From Caballeronia novacaledonica (GTDB lineage: Bacteria > Pseudomonadota > Gammaproteobacteria > Burkholderiales > Burkholderiaceae), in the NCBI RefSeq assembly GCF_900258035.1, contig NZ_OGTP01000008.1:186001-250000 (forward strand): a stretch of 64,000 nt of DNA, read 5' to 3'. A program made the position numbers and the translations under genes. This document shows, piece after piece, positions 25,871 through 35,288 of the stretch (its first letter is position 1; each line of letters begins with the position of its first letter). Below the pieces are notes generated by a model that was not told the origin of the DNA, ran no database searches, and saw only the letters and a list, made by a program, of their open reading frames with translations.

Positions 25871-27046
25871 TCAGCACGCCGCCGGTGCGGCTTTCGTCGC
25901 GCCCGTCAACAGCAGTTCGATCAGATCGCGCACGCTGCGAATCGCAGCGCCGAAGGGCAGCTTCTCGCGTCCGCGGAAAAACAGGCCGTTGCCGACATCG
26001 CCACGCAGCGCGGCGGCAAGACGCGTGTCGATGCAGAAGTGGCCGAACTTCTCGATGCCGTCGCGCAACCCGCACGCGCTCAGGCATTCGAGCGCCGACG
26101 GGCACGTCTGCTTGCGCGCGCCGATCTTCGTACGGATGCGTTCTTCGTTGCGCAGATAGCGCATGAGCCACGGCGTCTTCACGGCACGCGCGGGCAGGCC
26201 GGTCACGCTCACGAATTCGACGATATCGTCCGGCGTTGCCTCGGCGAGCACGCGTTTGAACTCCGGATGCGCGTCGCCCTCTTCGGTGACGGCGAACGGC
26301 GTACCGATCTGCACGCCGTTCGCGCCCGCCGCGAGCCACTTGCGCACGGCTTCATGACTGTTGATGCCGCCCGCGACGATCACCGGCACATCTTCACGCT
26401 TCAGCCCAAGCGATGCAAACGACGCGTCGAGTTCCCGGAGCACGCGCTCGAAGCCGAAGCGCTCGTCGTGCATGTCCGCCACGTCGCTGACGCCGAGATG
26501 CCCGCCCGCGTGCGCCGGATGCTCGATCACGATGGCGTCGGGCAAGCGGCCTTTCTTCATCCATTTCTTGAGAACGAGGGTGACGCCGCGGCTGTCCGAA
26601 AGGATCGGGACCAGCGCGATATCGCAGCCTTGCGTGAGATCGGGCAAGTCGAGCGGAAGGCCCGCGCCCATCACGATTGCGTCGGCGCCCTCTTCGCACG
26701 CGACGCGCACGTAGTCCGCGTGCGCGCTCACGGCCTTCATCACGTTGACGGCGATCATGCCGCGCCCTTCCGACAGCGCGCGCGCCGCCTTGATCTCGCG
26801 CGCGAGCGCGATCAGGTTCGCGCGTTCGAGCGTAGGACGTGATTGGTCTTCGCGGCACATCGCGAGCAGATCTTCGTGATGATGACGCAAGTCGATGCTC
26901 GCGATCGTGCCGAGCGCGCCCTCGCGCGCGACGCTGCCCGCCAGCCGATGCGCGGAAATGCCGACGCCCATGCCGCCCTGCACGATCGGCAACAGATTGC
27001 GGCCGCGAATCGTGAGCGGCGCGAAAGGATGAGCGTGAGAGGTCAT
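25871..27046 (-). CDS. Nitronate monooxygenase
   Basis: A flavin-dependent TIM-barrel enzyme of 391 residues oxidising alkyl nitronates (2-nitropropane dioxygenase family). Visible elements are the N-terminal LPIVQGGMGVGIS, IEHPAHAGGHLGV, VPVIVAGGINSHE and the phosphate-binding GANGVQIGTPFAVTEEG. The C-terminal part adds a cysteine-containing tail (CPSALECLSACG), as in the longer class of these proteins. ATG 27046 is chosen as the family-like start; the frame is open further up. Substrate specificity is uncertain and several family members act on other compounds. Confidence 0.85.
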   Translation of the reverse strand: MTSHAHPFAPLTIRGRNLLPIVQGGMGVGISAHRLAGSVAREGALGTIASIDLRHHHEDLLAMCREDQSRPTLERANLIALAREIKAARALSEGRGMIAVNVMKAVSAHADYVRVACEEGADAIVMGAGLPLDLPDLTQGCDIALVPILSDSRGVTLVLKKWMKKGRLPDAIVIEHPAHAGGHLGVSDVADMHDERFGFERVLRELDASFASLGLKREDVPVIVAGGINSHEAVRKWLAAGANGVQIGTPFAVTEEGDAHPEFKRVLAEATPDDIVEFVSVTGLPARAVKTPWLMRYLRNEERIRTKIGARKQTCPSALECLSACGLRDGIEKFGHFCIDTRLAAALRGDVGNGLFFRGREKLPFGAAIRSVRDLIELLLTGATKAAPAAC

Positions 27047-27378
27047 GGGCAACTCAGTTTGAAAAGAATTCATGTCGTACAGCTTGATGTGATGCGAGCT
27101 TCGACCTCTCCGCGAGGAATGTTGCGCTCGCGCGTGGTGTGCGGATCGGAGATCGAGCGGAATCGCGTTCGGAAGAAGTCGCCTGGCGTGCTTTGCGCGC
27201 TCGCGCATGATGTAAAGCCGACACGCGTCTCGCCAGGGACGCTGTCTCTTTCGGATCGTAGCCCTGACGATCGTCCGCGACAAGCGGGCTAAAGTCGCGA
27301 TCATTGATGTTTGTCACGTCCACGCGCTGCGCGTGGCTGCGGCGATGTGCCACTAGTCAAGCTCGACGCGCTCGCGCT
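27047..27378. other. Intergenic region, no gene seen
   Basis: 332 bp between the nitronate monooxygenase start and the ABC ATPase stop, both leftward. Open frames here are short and Arg-rich. It must contain the promoter of the monooxygenase. No palindrome of convincing length was seen. Confidence 0.4.
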
Positions 27379-28491
27379 TCACGTCTTCTGCGAAGCCAGC
27401 GCGATACAACTCGACGCATCGATCGAAAAATGAATGGTCTCCCCGACCGGCGTCTTGTGCGACGGATGCACGCGCGCCAGCACGATCTGCTCGCCGATTT
27501 TGATCTGAAAGTCGAGCGTTTCCCCGAGAAAGACCTTCGCCGCGACCGTGCCGGTGTACACGTTGCGCGCGCTCACGCCGTCGAGCGATTCGTGGACCAT
27601 CACGTTTTCCGGGCGCACCGAAATCAGCACCTCATCGCCGGGACGGCACGACACCGCGTTCGCGACTGCAATCGGACCGATGGCCGATTCGATCAGCACA
27701 TTGCCGTCATCGTCCGCGCAATCGCGCACGCGGCCATCGATGAAATTGGTCGTACCGACGAAATCCGCGACGAACTGGCAGTTCGGCAGATCGTAGATTG
27801 CGCGCGGCGCGGCCTTCTGCACGATCTGGCCGTCTTTCATCACCGCGATTTCATGCGACAACGCGAGCGCTTCTTCCTGGTCGTGCGTCACGTAGATGGT
27901 CGTGATGCGCAGCTCGCGCTGCATGCGCTTCAGCTCGAAACGCATCTTGTCGCGCAGTTTCGCATCGAGGTTCGAGAGCGGCTCGTCGAGCAGGAGCAGC
28001 TTCGGTTCCATCACGAGCGCGCGTGCGAGCGCCAGGCGCTGCTGCTGGCCGCCCGACATGCGCGTCGCCTCGCGATCCGCGACGTGATCGAGGCCGACCG
28101 CCGTCAGCACGCGCATCACCTTCTCTTCGATCTCGCGCTTCGTGTACTTCTTTTCGCCCACTTCGAGCGGAAAGCTCGCGTTGCGGAACACCGTCATGTG
28201 CGGCCAGATCGCGTACGACTGAAACACCATGCCGAACTTGCGGCGATTCGGCGGCACGAAGGTTTCGTCGCGCGCGGAGAAGACGGTCACGCCGTTCACC
28301 GAGATCGAACCGCCGACAGGACGCTCCAGCCCGGCGATGGAGCGCAGCGTCGTCGTCTTGCCGCAGCCGCTCGGGCCGAGCAGCGTGAAGAGCTTGCCTT
28401 CGGGCACTTCGAACGACACGTCGCGGGCCGCGCGCACGCGCACGTTGTTGCCGTCGACATATTCGGTGTTCAGGCCTTGTACGTTCAGCAC
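27379..28491 (-). CDS. ABC transporter ATP-binding protein (PotA/FbpC type)
   Basis: 370 residues from GTG 28491, which has GGAG six bases upstream; the frame runs further up but overlaps the permease. Walker A is GPSGCGKTT, the signature is MSGGQQQRLALARAL, Walker B is LLLLDEPLSNLD, and the H-loop is VTHDQEEAL. The C-terminal TOBE-like domain (from about residue 280) is typical of iron, polyamine or phosphonate importers. It follows the fused permease gene by 23 bp. No periplasmic binding protein is adjacent, so the substrate is unknown. Confidence 0.9.
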   Translation of the reverse strand: MLNVQGLNTEYVDGNNVRVRAARDVSFEVPEGKLFTLLGPSGCGKTTTLRSIAGLERPVGGSISVNGVTVFSARDETFVPPNRRKFGMVFQSYAIWPHMTVFRNASFPLEVGEKKYTKREIEEKVMRVLTAVGLDHVADREATRMSGGQQQRLALARALVMEPKLLLLDEPLSNLDAKLRDKMRFELKRMQRELRITTIYVTHDQEEALALSHEIAVMKDGQIVQKAAPRAIYDLPNCQFVADFVGTTNFIDGRVRDCADDDGNVLIESAIGPIAVANAVSCRPGDEVLISVRPENVMVHESLDGVSARNVYTGTVAAKVFLGETLDFQIKIGEQIVLARVHPSHKTPVGETIHFSIDASSCIALASQKT

Positions 28492-28514
28492 TTTCGTCTC
28501 CGATGTAGTTCTCT

Positions 28515-30257
28515 TCAGCCGTGATTCGCCTTCACGCCGAACTTCCCGCCGATCCATTGAAGCAGCATGACGAGCGCGAGCAACGCGAGCACGAGCATCA
28601 CCGACAGCGCCGAGAGTTCGACGTATTGCCCGTTCTGCCACAGCTCCCAGATCACGATGGACACCGTCTCCGAACCCGGGCTATAGAGCAGGATCGAGCT
28701 CGACAATTCGCGGATCGACACGATCATCACGTAAATCCAGCCCGCCAGCAGACCCGGCTTCAGGAGCGGCAGCACGATGCGGAAGAACGTCGCGTTCCAG
28801 CTCGCGCAGCTCATCGCGGCGGACTCTTCGAGTTCCTTGTGAATCTGCACCATCGACGTCGTCGTGTAGCGCATGCCGTACGGCATGAAACGCGTGATGT
28901 AGGCGATCAGGAGAATCCACAGCGTGCCGTAGATGCCGATATCGACTTTCAGCGAAACGATCATGAACGACAGGCCGAGCACGAGCCCCGGAAACACGAG
29001 CGGCAGCGACGCGAGATTGTCGAGGAACCAGCGTCCCGGCAGCTTCGTCTTGATGACGATCCAGCAGATCACCGCCGACAGCAACATGACGGCGGTCGCG
29101 CAGCCGAACGAAAGCAGGAGGCTGTTGATGACCGCGTGACGCAGCGTCGAGAGATGCAGGATGTAGCGGTAGGCGTCGAACGAAAGATGATGCAGCGCGG
29201 CGAGCGACGGCGTGCGGTAATACTTCTGCAACGACGACCACAGCAGCACCGCGAACGGCAGCGCGACGATCAGCAGAAAGTAGACGCCGAACACGCCGGC
29301 AGTCAGATAACGCCATTTGCCGATTTCGACGACGCGCGGACGAAAGCCCTTGCCGCTCATCGTCGAATATTTTCCGCCGCCCGACGACACGCGCGATTGC
29401 AGATACAGTCCGACGGAGGTGATCACGAGCAGCAGCATCGAATACGACGAAGCAAGACCGATCTGACTCGGATACTGCTCGATCGCCTCGTAGATCGACG
29501 ACGTGAACACCTGCAGCTTCACCGGCAAGCCGATCAGCGCGGGCACTTCGAACGATTCGAGCGCGCGCACGAAGAGAATCAGCAGCGTCGAGACGATGGC
29601 CGGAAACACGAGACGCAGCGTGATGCGCCACATGGTGCGCGCGATGCCCGCGCCGCTCATCAGCGACGATTCCTCCAGCGATGGATCCATGCCGCGAAAG
29701 GCGGCGGACATGAGCAGGAAGGCCATCGTCGAATAGTGCAGGCCGTCGACCCAGATCATGCCGCTCATGCTGTAAATGTTGAAGATCGGCTTCGTCACGC
29801 CGAAGAGCGAACCGAGCGCCACGTTCAGCACGCCGATTTTCGGGCTCGCGAGGAAAATCCACGCAATCGTGAAGAGAATGCTCGGGACGATCAGCGGGAC
29901 GATCGTGATCGCGTAGAAGAATTTGCGGAAAGGCGTATTCGTGCGCTCGATGATCCACGCGAGCACGGTGCCGATGGAAAACGACACGCACGCCGCGCCG
30001 AACGCGAACTTGAGCGAGTTGAAGAGCGTGCGCAGCGTTTCGGGGCTGCCGTATGCAAGCTTGTAATTGCCGAAGGTGAAGACAGCGGGGTTATCGGCGA
30101 CTTGCGGCGTGAAGAAGCTCTGCCAGAACAGAAACACGAGCGGGATCAGCGCCAGCGCGCCCGTGATCGCCACCGCGCCGCCGATCACGAGCCACTTCGT
30201 GTCGAGCCGCGTGGAACGCGATATGGCTGCTTTCATTCCATCGAATGTCAGTTCCAA
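28515..30257 (-). CDS. ABC importer permease with two fused membrane domains
   Basis: 580 residues with two BPD_transp_1 units (about residues 60-290 and 360-570), each with an EAA loop (EESSLMSGAG and EESAAMSCAS). This is the FbpB arrangement of Fe(III), thiamine and putative 2-aminoethylphosphonate importers. The likely start is TTG 30257, because GAGGAGGGG lies just upstream; ATG 30236 is the alternative. It pairs with the ATPase at 27379 to form a minimal importer lacking its binding protein in this window. Confidence 0.88.
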   Translation of the reverse strand: MELTFDGMKAAISRSTRLDTKWLVIGGAVAITGALALIPLVFLFWQSFFTPQVADNPAVFTFGNYKLAYGSPETLRTLFNSLKFAFGAACVSFSIGTVLAWIIERTNTPFRKFFYAITIVPLIVPSILFTIAWIFLASPKIGVLNVALGSLFGVTKPIFNIYSMSGMIWVDGLHYSTMAFLLMSAAFRGMDPSLEESSLMSGAGIARTMWRITLRLVFPAIVSTLLILFVRALESFEVPALIGLPVKLQVFTSSIYEAIEQYPSQIGLASSYSMLLLVITSVGLYLQSRVSSGGGKYSTMSGKGFRPRVVEIGKWRYLTAGVFGVYFLLIVALPFAVLLWSSLQKYYRTPSLAALHHLSFDAYRYILHLSTLRHAVINSLLLSFGCATAVMLLSAVICWIVIKTKLPGRWFLDNLASLPLVFPGLVLGLSFMIVSLKVDIGIYGTLWILLIAYITRFMPYGMRYTTTSMVQIHKELEESAAMSCASWNATFFRIVLPLLKPGLLAGWIYVMIVSIRELSSSILLYSPGSETVSIVIWELWQNGQYVELSALSVMLVLALLALVMLLQWIGGKFGVKANHG

Positions 30258-30702
30258 GCGCAGCCCCTCCTCGAAGTGATCGACTGAGTGTCATCGGATG
30301 AAGCGAATCATAAACTTAGGTATCTAAGCAAATAAACCTGCGGAAAATACTGAGGCGGGGCTGGCACGGTAGGCGTTCTGCGCCGCGGAATGTTAAGGCG
30401 CACGAGGCGGCAACGCCGCGAGCGTGACCATGTCTGCATGAAATCGGCACCCGCGCGTGGTTCCAGCCACGTTTTATGACACCCGCGACCTCATCCGTTC
30501 GTTGTAGACTCGCCTGCTCTTCCGGATCACTCCGGAAGGAAATATCACGCGCGACACGCTGTCGCATCAGCTTGATCTGAAACAATTTTCCAAACATTCG
30601 CGCCATCGCGAAAAATCGCGCGTGGCATGATCCTGACGCGGCGCAAAGCCGTGCAGTGGCGTTCTTCCCGGGACGCTTCGATCATAGAAACCAGCGAATG
30701 CA
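30258..30702. other. 445-bp divergent intergenic region upstream of cyoA
   Basis: Separates the ABC permease from the cyo operon. It contains the dyad CTTAG-GTAT-CTAAG (30315-30328), a possible operator for the permease. A hairpin CGTGG/CCACG (30456-30471) is followed by TTTT, and a perfect 8-bp hairpin CTTCCGGA/TCCGGAAG lies at 30529-30548, about 150 bp before cyoA. The last may belong to a cyo leader. No gene is supported; the open frames are shadows. Confidence 0.5.
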
Positions 30703-31587
30703 ATGAATGAAAATACCCAACGTTTAGCAGTGCCATTGTTATCGGGGTTGATAGCCAGTGTCGGTCTTTCGGGATGCAAGCTGGAGGTTTTGGACTCGAA
30801 AGGCGTGATTGGCGCGGCGGAATCCTCGCTGATCGCCACCGCGACTTACACCATGCTTCTGGTCGTGGTTCCGGTGATTCTGCTCACCCTGTTCATCGCA
30901 TGGCGCTATCGGGCGTCCAATAAAAACGCCACCTACGCGCCGAAGTGGGCGCACTCCACGGCCATCGAAGTCGTGGTCTGGGCGATCCCCGCGATCATCA
31001 TCCTGTACCTCGGCATCCTCACGTGGAAAACCACGCACGAGCTCGATCCGTACAAACCGCTCGAATCGAACGTCAAGCCGATCAACGTCGAAGTCGTGGC
31101 GCTCGACTGGAAGTGGCTGTTCATCTATCCGGATCTGGGCGTGGCGTCGGTGAACCAGCTCGCGTTTCCGGTGGGCACGCCGGTGAACTTCCGCATCACA
31201 TCGGATTCGGTGATGAACTCGTTCTTCATCCCGCAACTCGGCGGCCAGATCTACGCGATGGCCGGCATGCAGACGAAGCTGCATCTCCTCGCCGATCACG
31301 CGGGCGACTACGCGGGCATTTCGGCGAACTACAGCGGCAAGGGCTTCTCCGACATGAAGTTCCGCGCCCTGGCGATGTCCAACGCCGATTTCGACACGTG
31401 GCTGAAGCAAGTCAAGACCGCGCCGGAAGCATTGAGCATGGACGTCTACGCCGGCGTCGCGCGCCCGAGCGAGAAGGTCGCCGTGCGCTACTTCTCGACG
31501 GTCGATCCGAAGCTCTTCAGCAACATCGTCGCGAAGTACAACTACGGCAACTCGGTCGTAGGCGCAAATTGTGTAACAAAGGGGTAA
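30703..31587 (+). CDS. cyoA: Cytochrome bo3 ubiquinol oxidase subunit II
   Basis: A 294-residue lipoprotein (lipobox LSGC, Cys25) with two membrane helices (about 43-65 and 88-108), then a periplasmic cupredoxin-like domain (from about residue 125). That domain lacks the CuA cysteine pair, as expected for a quinol oxidase as opposed to a cytochrome c oxidase. It is the first gene of a tight cyoABCD operon (3-bp gap to cyoB). Confidence 0.95.
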   Translation: MNENTQRLAVPLLSGLIASVGLSGCKLEVLDSKGVIGAAESSLIATATYTMLLVVVPVILLTLFIAWRYRASNKNATYAPKWAHSTAIEVVVWAIPAIIILYLGILTWKTTHELDPYKPLESNVKPINVEVVALDWKWLFIYPDLGVASVNQLAFPVGTPVNFRITSDSVMNSFFIPQLGGQIYAMAGMQTKLHLLADHAGDYAGISANYSGKGFSDMKFRALAMSNADFDTWLKQVKTAPEALSMDVYAGVARPSEKVAVRYFSTVDPKLFSNIVAKYNYGNSVVGANCVTKG

Positions 31588-31590
31588 GCC

Positions 31591-33600
31591 ATGTTCGGCA
31601 AATTAACGCTTGAGGCGATCCCGTACCACGAGCCAATCATCATGGGGGCGACCGTCTTCATGGCGATCCTCGCGCTCGGTACGGTCGCCCTTATCACCAA
31701 ACTCGGCAAATGGGGCTGGCTCTGGCGCGAGTATCTGACTTCGGTCGATCACAAACGCATCGGCGTCATGTATCTCGTCGTCGCCGGGCTGATGCTCGTG
31801 CGCGGCTTCGCCGACGCCGTCATGATGCGCGTGCAGCAGGCCATCGCGTTCGACTCGCCGGGCTATCTGCCGGCGCATCACTTCGACCAGATTTTCACGG
31901 CCCACGGCACCATCATGATCTTCTTCATGGCCATGGCGCTGCTGGTCGCGTTCTTCAACCTCGTCGTGCCCCTGCAGATCGGCGCGCGTGACGTGGCCTT
32001 CCCGTTCATCAACTCGCTCTCGTTCTGGATGACGGCCGTGGCCGCCATTCTGATCAACCTGTCGCTTTTCATCGGCGAGTTCTCGACGACGGGCTGGCTC
32101 GCGTATCCGCCGCTGTCCGAGACGCAGTTCAGTCCGGGCGTCGGGGTCGACTACTACATCTGGGCGTTGCAGTTGTCCGGCGTCGGCACGCTGCTGACCG
32201 GGGTGAACTTCTTCGTCACGATCGTCAAGATGCGCGCGCCCGGCATGACGTGGATGAAGCTGCCCGTCTTCACGTGGACGGCGTTCTGCTCGAACGTGCT
32301 GATCATGGCGACGTTCCCGATCCTGACCGTGGCGCTCGCGCTGCTGGCGCTGGACCGTTACATGGGCATGCACTTCTTCTCGAACGACGGCGGCGGCAAC
32401 CCGATGGTCTACCTGAACCTGATCTGGGCCTGGGGTCACCCCGAGGTCTACATCCTGGTTCTGCCCGCGTTCGGCATTTACTCGGAAGTGGTCGCAACGT
32501 TCTCGAAGAAGCCGCTGTTCGGCTACAAGACCATGGTCTGGGCGACGTGCTGCATCATGGTGCTGTCGTTCCTCGTGTGGCTGCACCACTTCTTCACGAT
32601 GGGCTCGGGCGCGAACGTCAATGCCTTCTTCGGCATTATGACGATGATCATTTCCATCCCGACGGGCGTGAAGATCTTCAACTGGCTCTTCACGATGTAT
32701 CGCGGCCGCGTGCAGTTCACGACGCCGGTGCTGTGGACCGTCGGCTTCATCATCACCTTCACGCTCGGCGGCATGACCGGCGTGATGCTGGCGATTCCCG
32801 GCGCGGACTTCGTGCTGCACAACTCGCTGTTCCTGATCGCGCACTTCCATAACGCGATCATCGGCGGCGTGGTGTTCGGCTACTTCGCGGGCGTGCAGTA
32901 CTGGTGGCCGAAGGTGTTCGGCTTCAAGCTCGACGAAAAGCTCGGCCGCAACGCGTTCATCTGCTGGTTCGTGGGCTTCTTCGTCGCGTTCGTGCCGATC
33001 TACATTCTCGGCTTCATGGGCATGACGCGCCGCCTGAACCACTACGACAACCCGGCATGGCAGCCGTACCTGATCGTCGCCGCCGCCGGCGTGGGCATCA
33101 TCGCGCTGGGCGTCGTGTTCCAGGTTGCGCAGATCGTCGTGAGTATCGTCCGCCGCAATCAGCCTGCTTATCGCGACGTCAACGGCGATCCGTGGAACGG
33201 CCGCACGCTCGAGTGGACCATGAGCTCGCCGCCGCCCGTCTACAACTTCGCGAATATTCCGGCTGTGCACGCACTCGACGATTTCGCCGATGCCAAGGAA
33301 CACGGCCGCACCGATACGCGTCCGTTCCGCGACATCCACATGCCGTCGAACACGAGCGCAGGTCTCCTGATCGGCCTGTTCGCCCTCGCCTTCGGCTTTG
33401 CCGCGATCTGGCACATCTGGTGGCTGGCGGTCGCGGGTCTCGTCGGCGTCGTCGCGACGGTGATCGGCTATAGCTTCCGTGAGAACGCCGGCTTCATCAT
33501 CCCGGCTGCGACCGTGAAGTCGACCGAAGAGCGCAATCGTCCGCCGAAGTCGCCTGTGAAGGCCGGCGAGAAGCGCGAACTCGAACTGGAGGCAATGTAA
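31591..33600 (+). CDS. cyoB: Cytochrome bo3 ubiquinol oxidase subunit I
   Basis: The catalytic haem-copper subunit, 669 residues (E. coli 663). It reduces oxygen to water at the haem o3-CuB centre while pumping protons. Conserved motifs include the CuB/cross-linked His-Tyr segment [25 protein letters not shown] for the other CuB histidines, the K-channel region [12 protein letters not shown], and haem-ligand HFHNAIIGG. The stop overlaps the cyoC start by one base (TAATG). Confidence 0.97.
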   Translation: MFGKLTLEAIPYHEPIIMGATVFMAILALGTVALITKLGKWGWLWREYLTSVDHKRIGVMYLVVAGLMLVRGFADAVMMRVQQAIAFDSPGYLPAHHFDQIFTAHGTIMIFFMAMALLVAFFNLVVPLQIGARDVAFPFINSLSFWMTAVAAILINLSLFIGEFSTTGWLAYPPLSETQFSPGVGVDYYIWALQLSGVGTLLTGVNFFVTIVKMRAPGMTWMKLPVFTWTAFCSNVLIMATFPILTVALALLALDRYMGMHFFSNDGGGNPMVYLNLIWAWGHPEVYILVLPAFGIYSEVVATFSKKPLFGYKTMVWATCCIMVLSFLVWLHHFFTMGSGANVNAFFGIMTMIISIPTGVKIFNWLFTMYRGRVQFTTPVLWTVGFIITFTLGGMTGVMLAIPGADFVLHNSLFLIAHFHNAIIGGVVFGYFAGVQYWWPKVFGFKLDEKLGRNAFICWFVGFFVAFVPIYILGFMGMTRRLNHYDNPAWQPYLIVAAAGVGIIALGVVFQVAQIVVSIVRRNQPAYRDVNGDPWNGRTLEWTMSSPPPVYNFANIPAVHALDDFADAKEHGRTDTRPFRDIHMPSNTSAGLLIGLFALAFGFAAIWHIWWLAVAGLVGVVATVIGYSFRENAGFIIPAATVKSTEERNRPPKSPVKAGEKRELELEAM

Positions 33601-34208
33601 TGTCGCAATCGACACTTTCCGCGCAGCACGCGCACGACCATGAGCACGAGCACCAGCCGCATTCGGTGTTCGGCTTCTGGGCCTACCTGATGACCGACTG
33701 CGTGCTGTTCGCGTCACTCTTCGCGGCCTTCGCGATGTACGCGATGCAAACGGCAGGCGGCCCGACGGGCAAGGATCTGTTCAACCTGACGGACGTCGCG
33801 TACGAAACGGCGCTGCTTCTCACGAGCAGCCTGAGCTTCGGTCTCGCGATGATCGCGGCCATGCGCAGAAAATCCGGCGCGGCGCTTGCGTGGCTCTTCG
33901 TCACGTTCGTGCTGGGCGCGGGCTTCCTGTGGCTGGAAGTACAGGAGTTCACGCATCTGATCGCCGAAGGCGCGGGCCCGCAGCGCAGCGCGTTCTGGTC
34001 GTCGTTCTTCACGCTGGTCGGCACGCACGGTCTGCACGTCACCATCGGTCTGATCTGGCTGGTCGTGCTGGCGGTGCAGATCGCGAGCAATCCGGAAATG
34101 AACGAGCGCCAGGTGCGTCGTCTCGCCTGCCTGAGCCTCTTCTGGCACTTCCTCGACATCGTCTGGATTTGCGTGTTTTCCTGCGTCTATCTCGGGAGCG
34201 TCGTCTGA
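33600..34208 (+). CDS. cyoC: Cytochrome bo3 ubiquinol oxidase subunit III
   Basis: 202 residues with a His-rich N-terminus (AQHAHDHEHEHQPH) and five membrane helices, the standard architecture of CyoC. The ATG overlaps the cyoB stop, and the stop overlaps the cyoD ATG, so translation is coupled through the operon. The N-terminal His cluster could bind metal, but such tails are common in this subunit. Confidence 0.95.
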   Translation: MSQSTLSAQHAHDHEHEHQPHSVFGFWAYLMTDCVLFASLFAAFAMYAMQTAGGPTGKDLFNLTDVAYETALLLTSSLSFGLAMIAAMRRKSGAALAWLFVTFVLGAGFLWLEVQEFTHLIAEGAGPQRSAFWSSFFTLVGTHGLHVTIGLIWLVVLAVQIASNPEMNERQVRRLACLSLFWHFLDIVWICVFSCVYLGSVV

Positions 34209-34540
34209 TGGCACATGCTCATACCAACTCGAGCGATCTGCCGCACGTCACCGTGCGCGGATATCTCATCGGCTTCGTGCTGGCCGTGGTGCTGACCGTG
34301 GGGTCGTTCTGGGCGGCAACGTCGGGCGCGTTCAAGGGTGAAAGCGCACTCGTCGCGCTCGCGGTGCTCGCCGCGGTGCAGGTCATCGTGCATGTGGTGT
34401 TCTTCCTGCACGTGAACTCGTCGAAGGGACAGCGCTGGCATGCATTGTCGTTCGCTTACACCATTCTCATGTCGCTGGTCATCATCGTCGGCACGGTCTG
34501 GGTGATGCATAACGTCCACATGCTGATGATGGCGCGCTAA
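34208..34540 (+). CDS. cyoD: Cytochrome bo3 ubiquinol oxidase subunit IV
   Basis: A 110-residue subunit with three membrane helices and the conserved HVVFFLHVNSSKGQRWH segment between helices two and three. It stabilises the subunit I-III assembly. Last gene of the operon; a clear intrinsic terminator follows 28 bp later. No cyoE (haem O synthase) is adjacent. Confidence 0.95.
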   Translation: MAHAHTNSSDLPHVTVRGYLIGFVLAVVLTVGSFWAATSGAFKGESALVALAVLAAVQVIVHVVFFLHVNSSKGQRWHALSFAYTILMSLVIIVGTVWVMHNVHMLMMAR

Positions 34541-34568
34541 GCCGCTTCAATTCATCGAGCGGATCGAA

Positions 34569-34597
34569 AGGCGGGCCCGTTTGGGTCCGCCTTTTTT
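34569..34597 (+). terminator. Rho-independent terminator of the cyo operon
   Basis: AGGCGGGCCC (34569-34578) pairs with GGGTCCGCCT (34583-34592) around a GTTT loop, with one G-T pair, followed by a run of six T. A textbook intrinsic terminator. Confidence 0.92.
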
Positions 34598-34660
34598 CGT
34601 TCGTGCACGAATTCGGCATTCAGCGAATCTTGACAATTCTCCGAACGAGGCAGAGTATTT

Positions 34661-34695
34661 GTCCATAATTTGAATTATATATCCACAATATGGAC
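34661..34695. promoter_or_regulatory. Operator-like inverted repeats before the cupin operon
   Basis: GTCCATA (34661-34667) and TATGGAC (34689-34695) are exact inverted repeats, and a tighter dyad TCCA-CAATA-TGGA lies at 34682-34694. They sit 12 bp before the cupin ATG, downstream of a TTGACA (34630-34635) that may be the -35 box. The TCCA/TGGA halves resemble IclR-family sites, and an IclR gene ends this operon. Confidence 0.55.
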
Positions 34696-34706
34696 ACGGA
34701 GATGCG

Positions 34707-35234
34707 ATGAGCGCGCCAAAGCCCGCAGCGGACGCCATGACGCCGTATCAACTTCCCTTCCCGAAGGAAGCGCAAAAGGAAATCGTCGTTCCCTCGGCCA
34801 TTCCCGCCGACGAACGCGAATGGGTTCCGCAAGCCGAGAACGTCTGGTTCCGTCCGTTGTGCCTGAACGTATCGGCCGGATACTGGATGAACCTCCTGCG
34901 CGTGCGCAAGTCCGGCGTGCTGTCGCGCCACCGCCATCCGCAGGCCGTTCACGGCATGGTGCTGAAAGGCCGCTGGCGGTATCTCGAACACGACTGGGAA
35001 GCGACCGAAGGCAGCTATGTCTTCGAGCCGCCCGGCGAAACGCACACGCTCTACGTGCCGGAAGACGTCGAAGAGATGATCACCTACTTCCAGGTGAACG
35101 GCGTGATGTTCTACTGCGACCCGTACGGCAATTACACCGGCTACGAGGACGTGTTCACCAAGGTCGACATGTGCCGCAGGCATTACGAGTCGGTCGGTCT
35201 CGGCGCGGAGTTCGTCGATCAGTTCATTCGCTAG
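34707..35234 (+). CDS. Cupin dioxygenase, 2,4'-dihydroxyacetophenone dioxygenase family
   Basis: A 175-residue single-domain cupin. The iron ligands fit the DAD family: His75 and His77 (LSRHRHPQ), Glu94 (RYLEHDW) and His113 (GETHTLY). The length also matches DAD (about 178 aa), which cleaves the ketone side chain of 2,4'-dihydroxyacetophenone. The true substrate may differ, because many paralogues are linked to other catabolic genes. It is first in a four-gene operon with an MFS carrier, an SDR and an IclR regulator. Confidence 0.78.
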   Translation: MSAPKPAADAMTPYQLPFPKEAQKEIVVPSAIPADEREWVPQAENVWFRPLCLNVSAGYWMNLLRVRKSGVLSRHRHPQAVHGMVLKGRWRYLEHDWEATEGSYVFEPPGETHTLYVPEDVEEMITYFQVNGVMFYCDPYGNYTGYEDVFTKVDMCRRHYESVGLGAEFVDQFIR

Positions 35235-35288
35235 CATCAACCCCAACCCAACCTCTACAGACTCAAAAGAGCATCCGGAGGAGACACC

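Noticed and set aside
28521..30287. 588-codon frame opposite the ABC permease
   Set aside because: Glu/Arg/His-rich shadow with no start signal; the permease strand has conserved EAA loops.
33600..33665. His-rich N-terminus of CyoC as a metal sensor
   Set aside because: Such His clusters are frequent in this subunit and need no special function.
31603..33717. 704-codon frame opposite cyoB
   Set aside because: Antisense shadow of a highly conserved oxidase gene.
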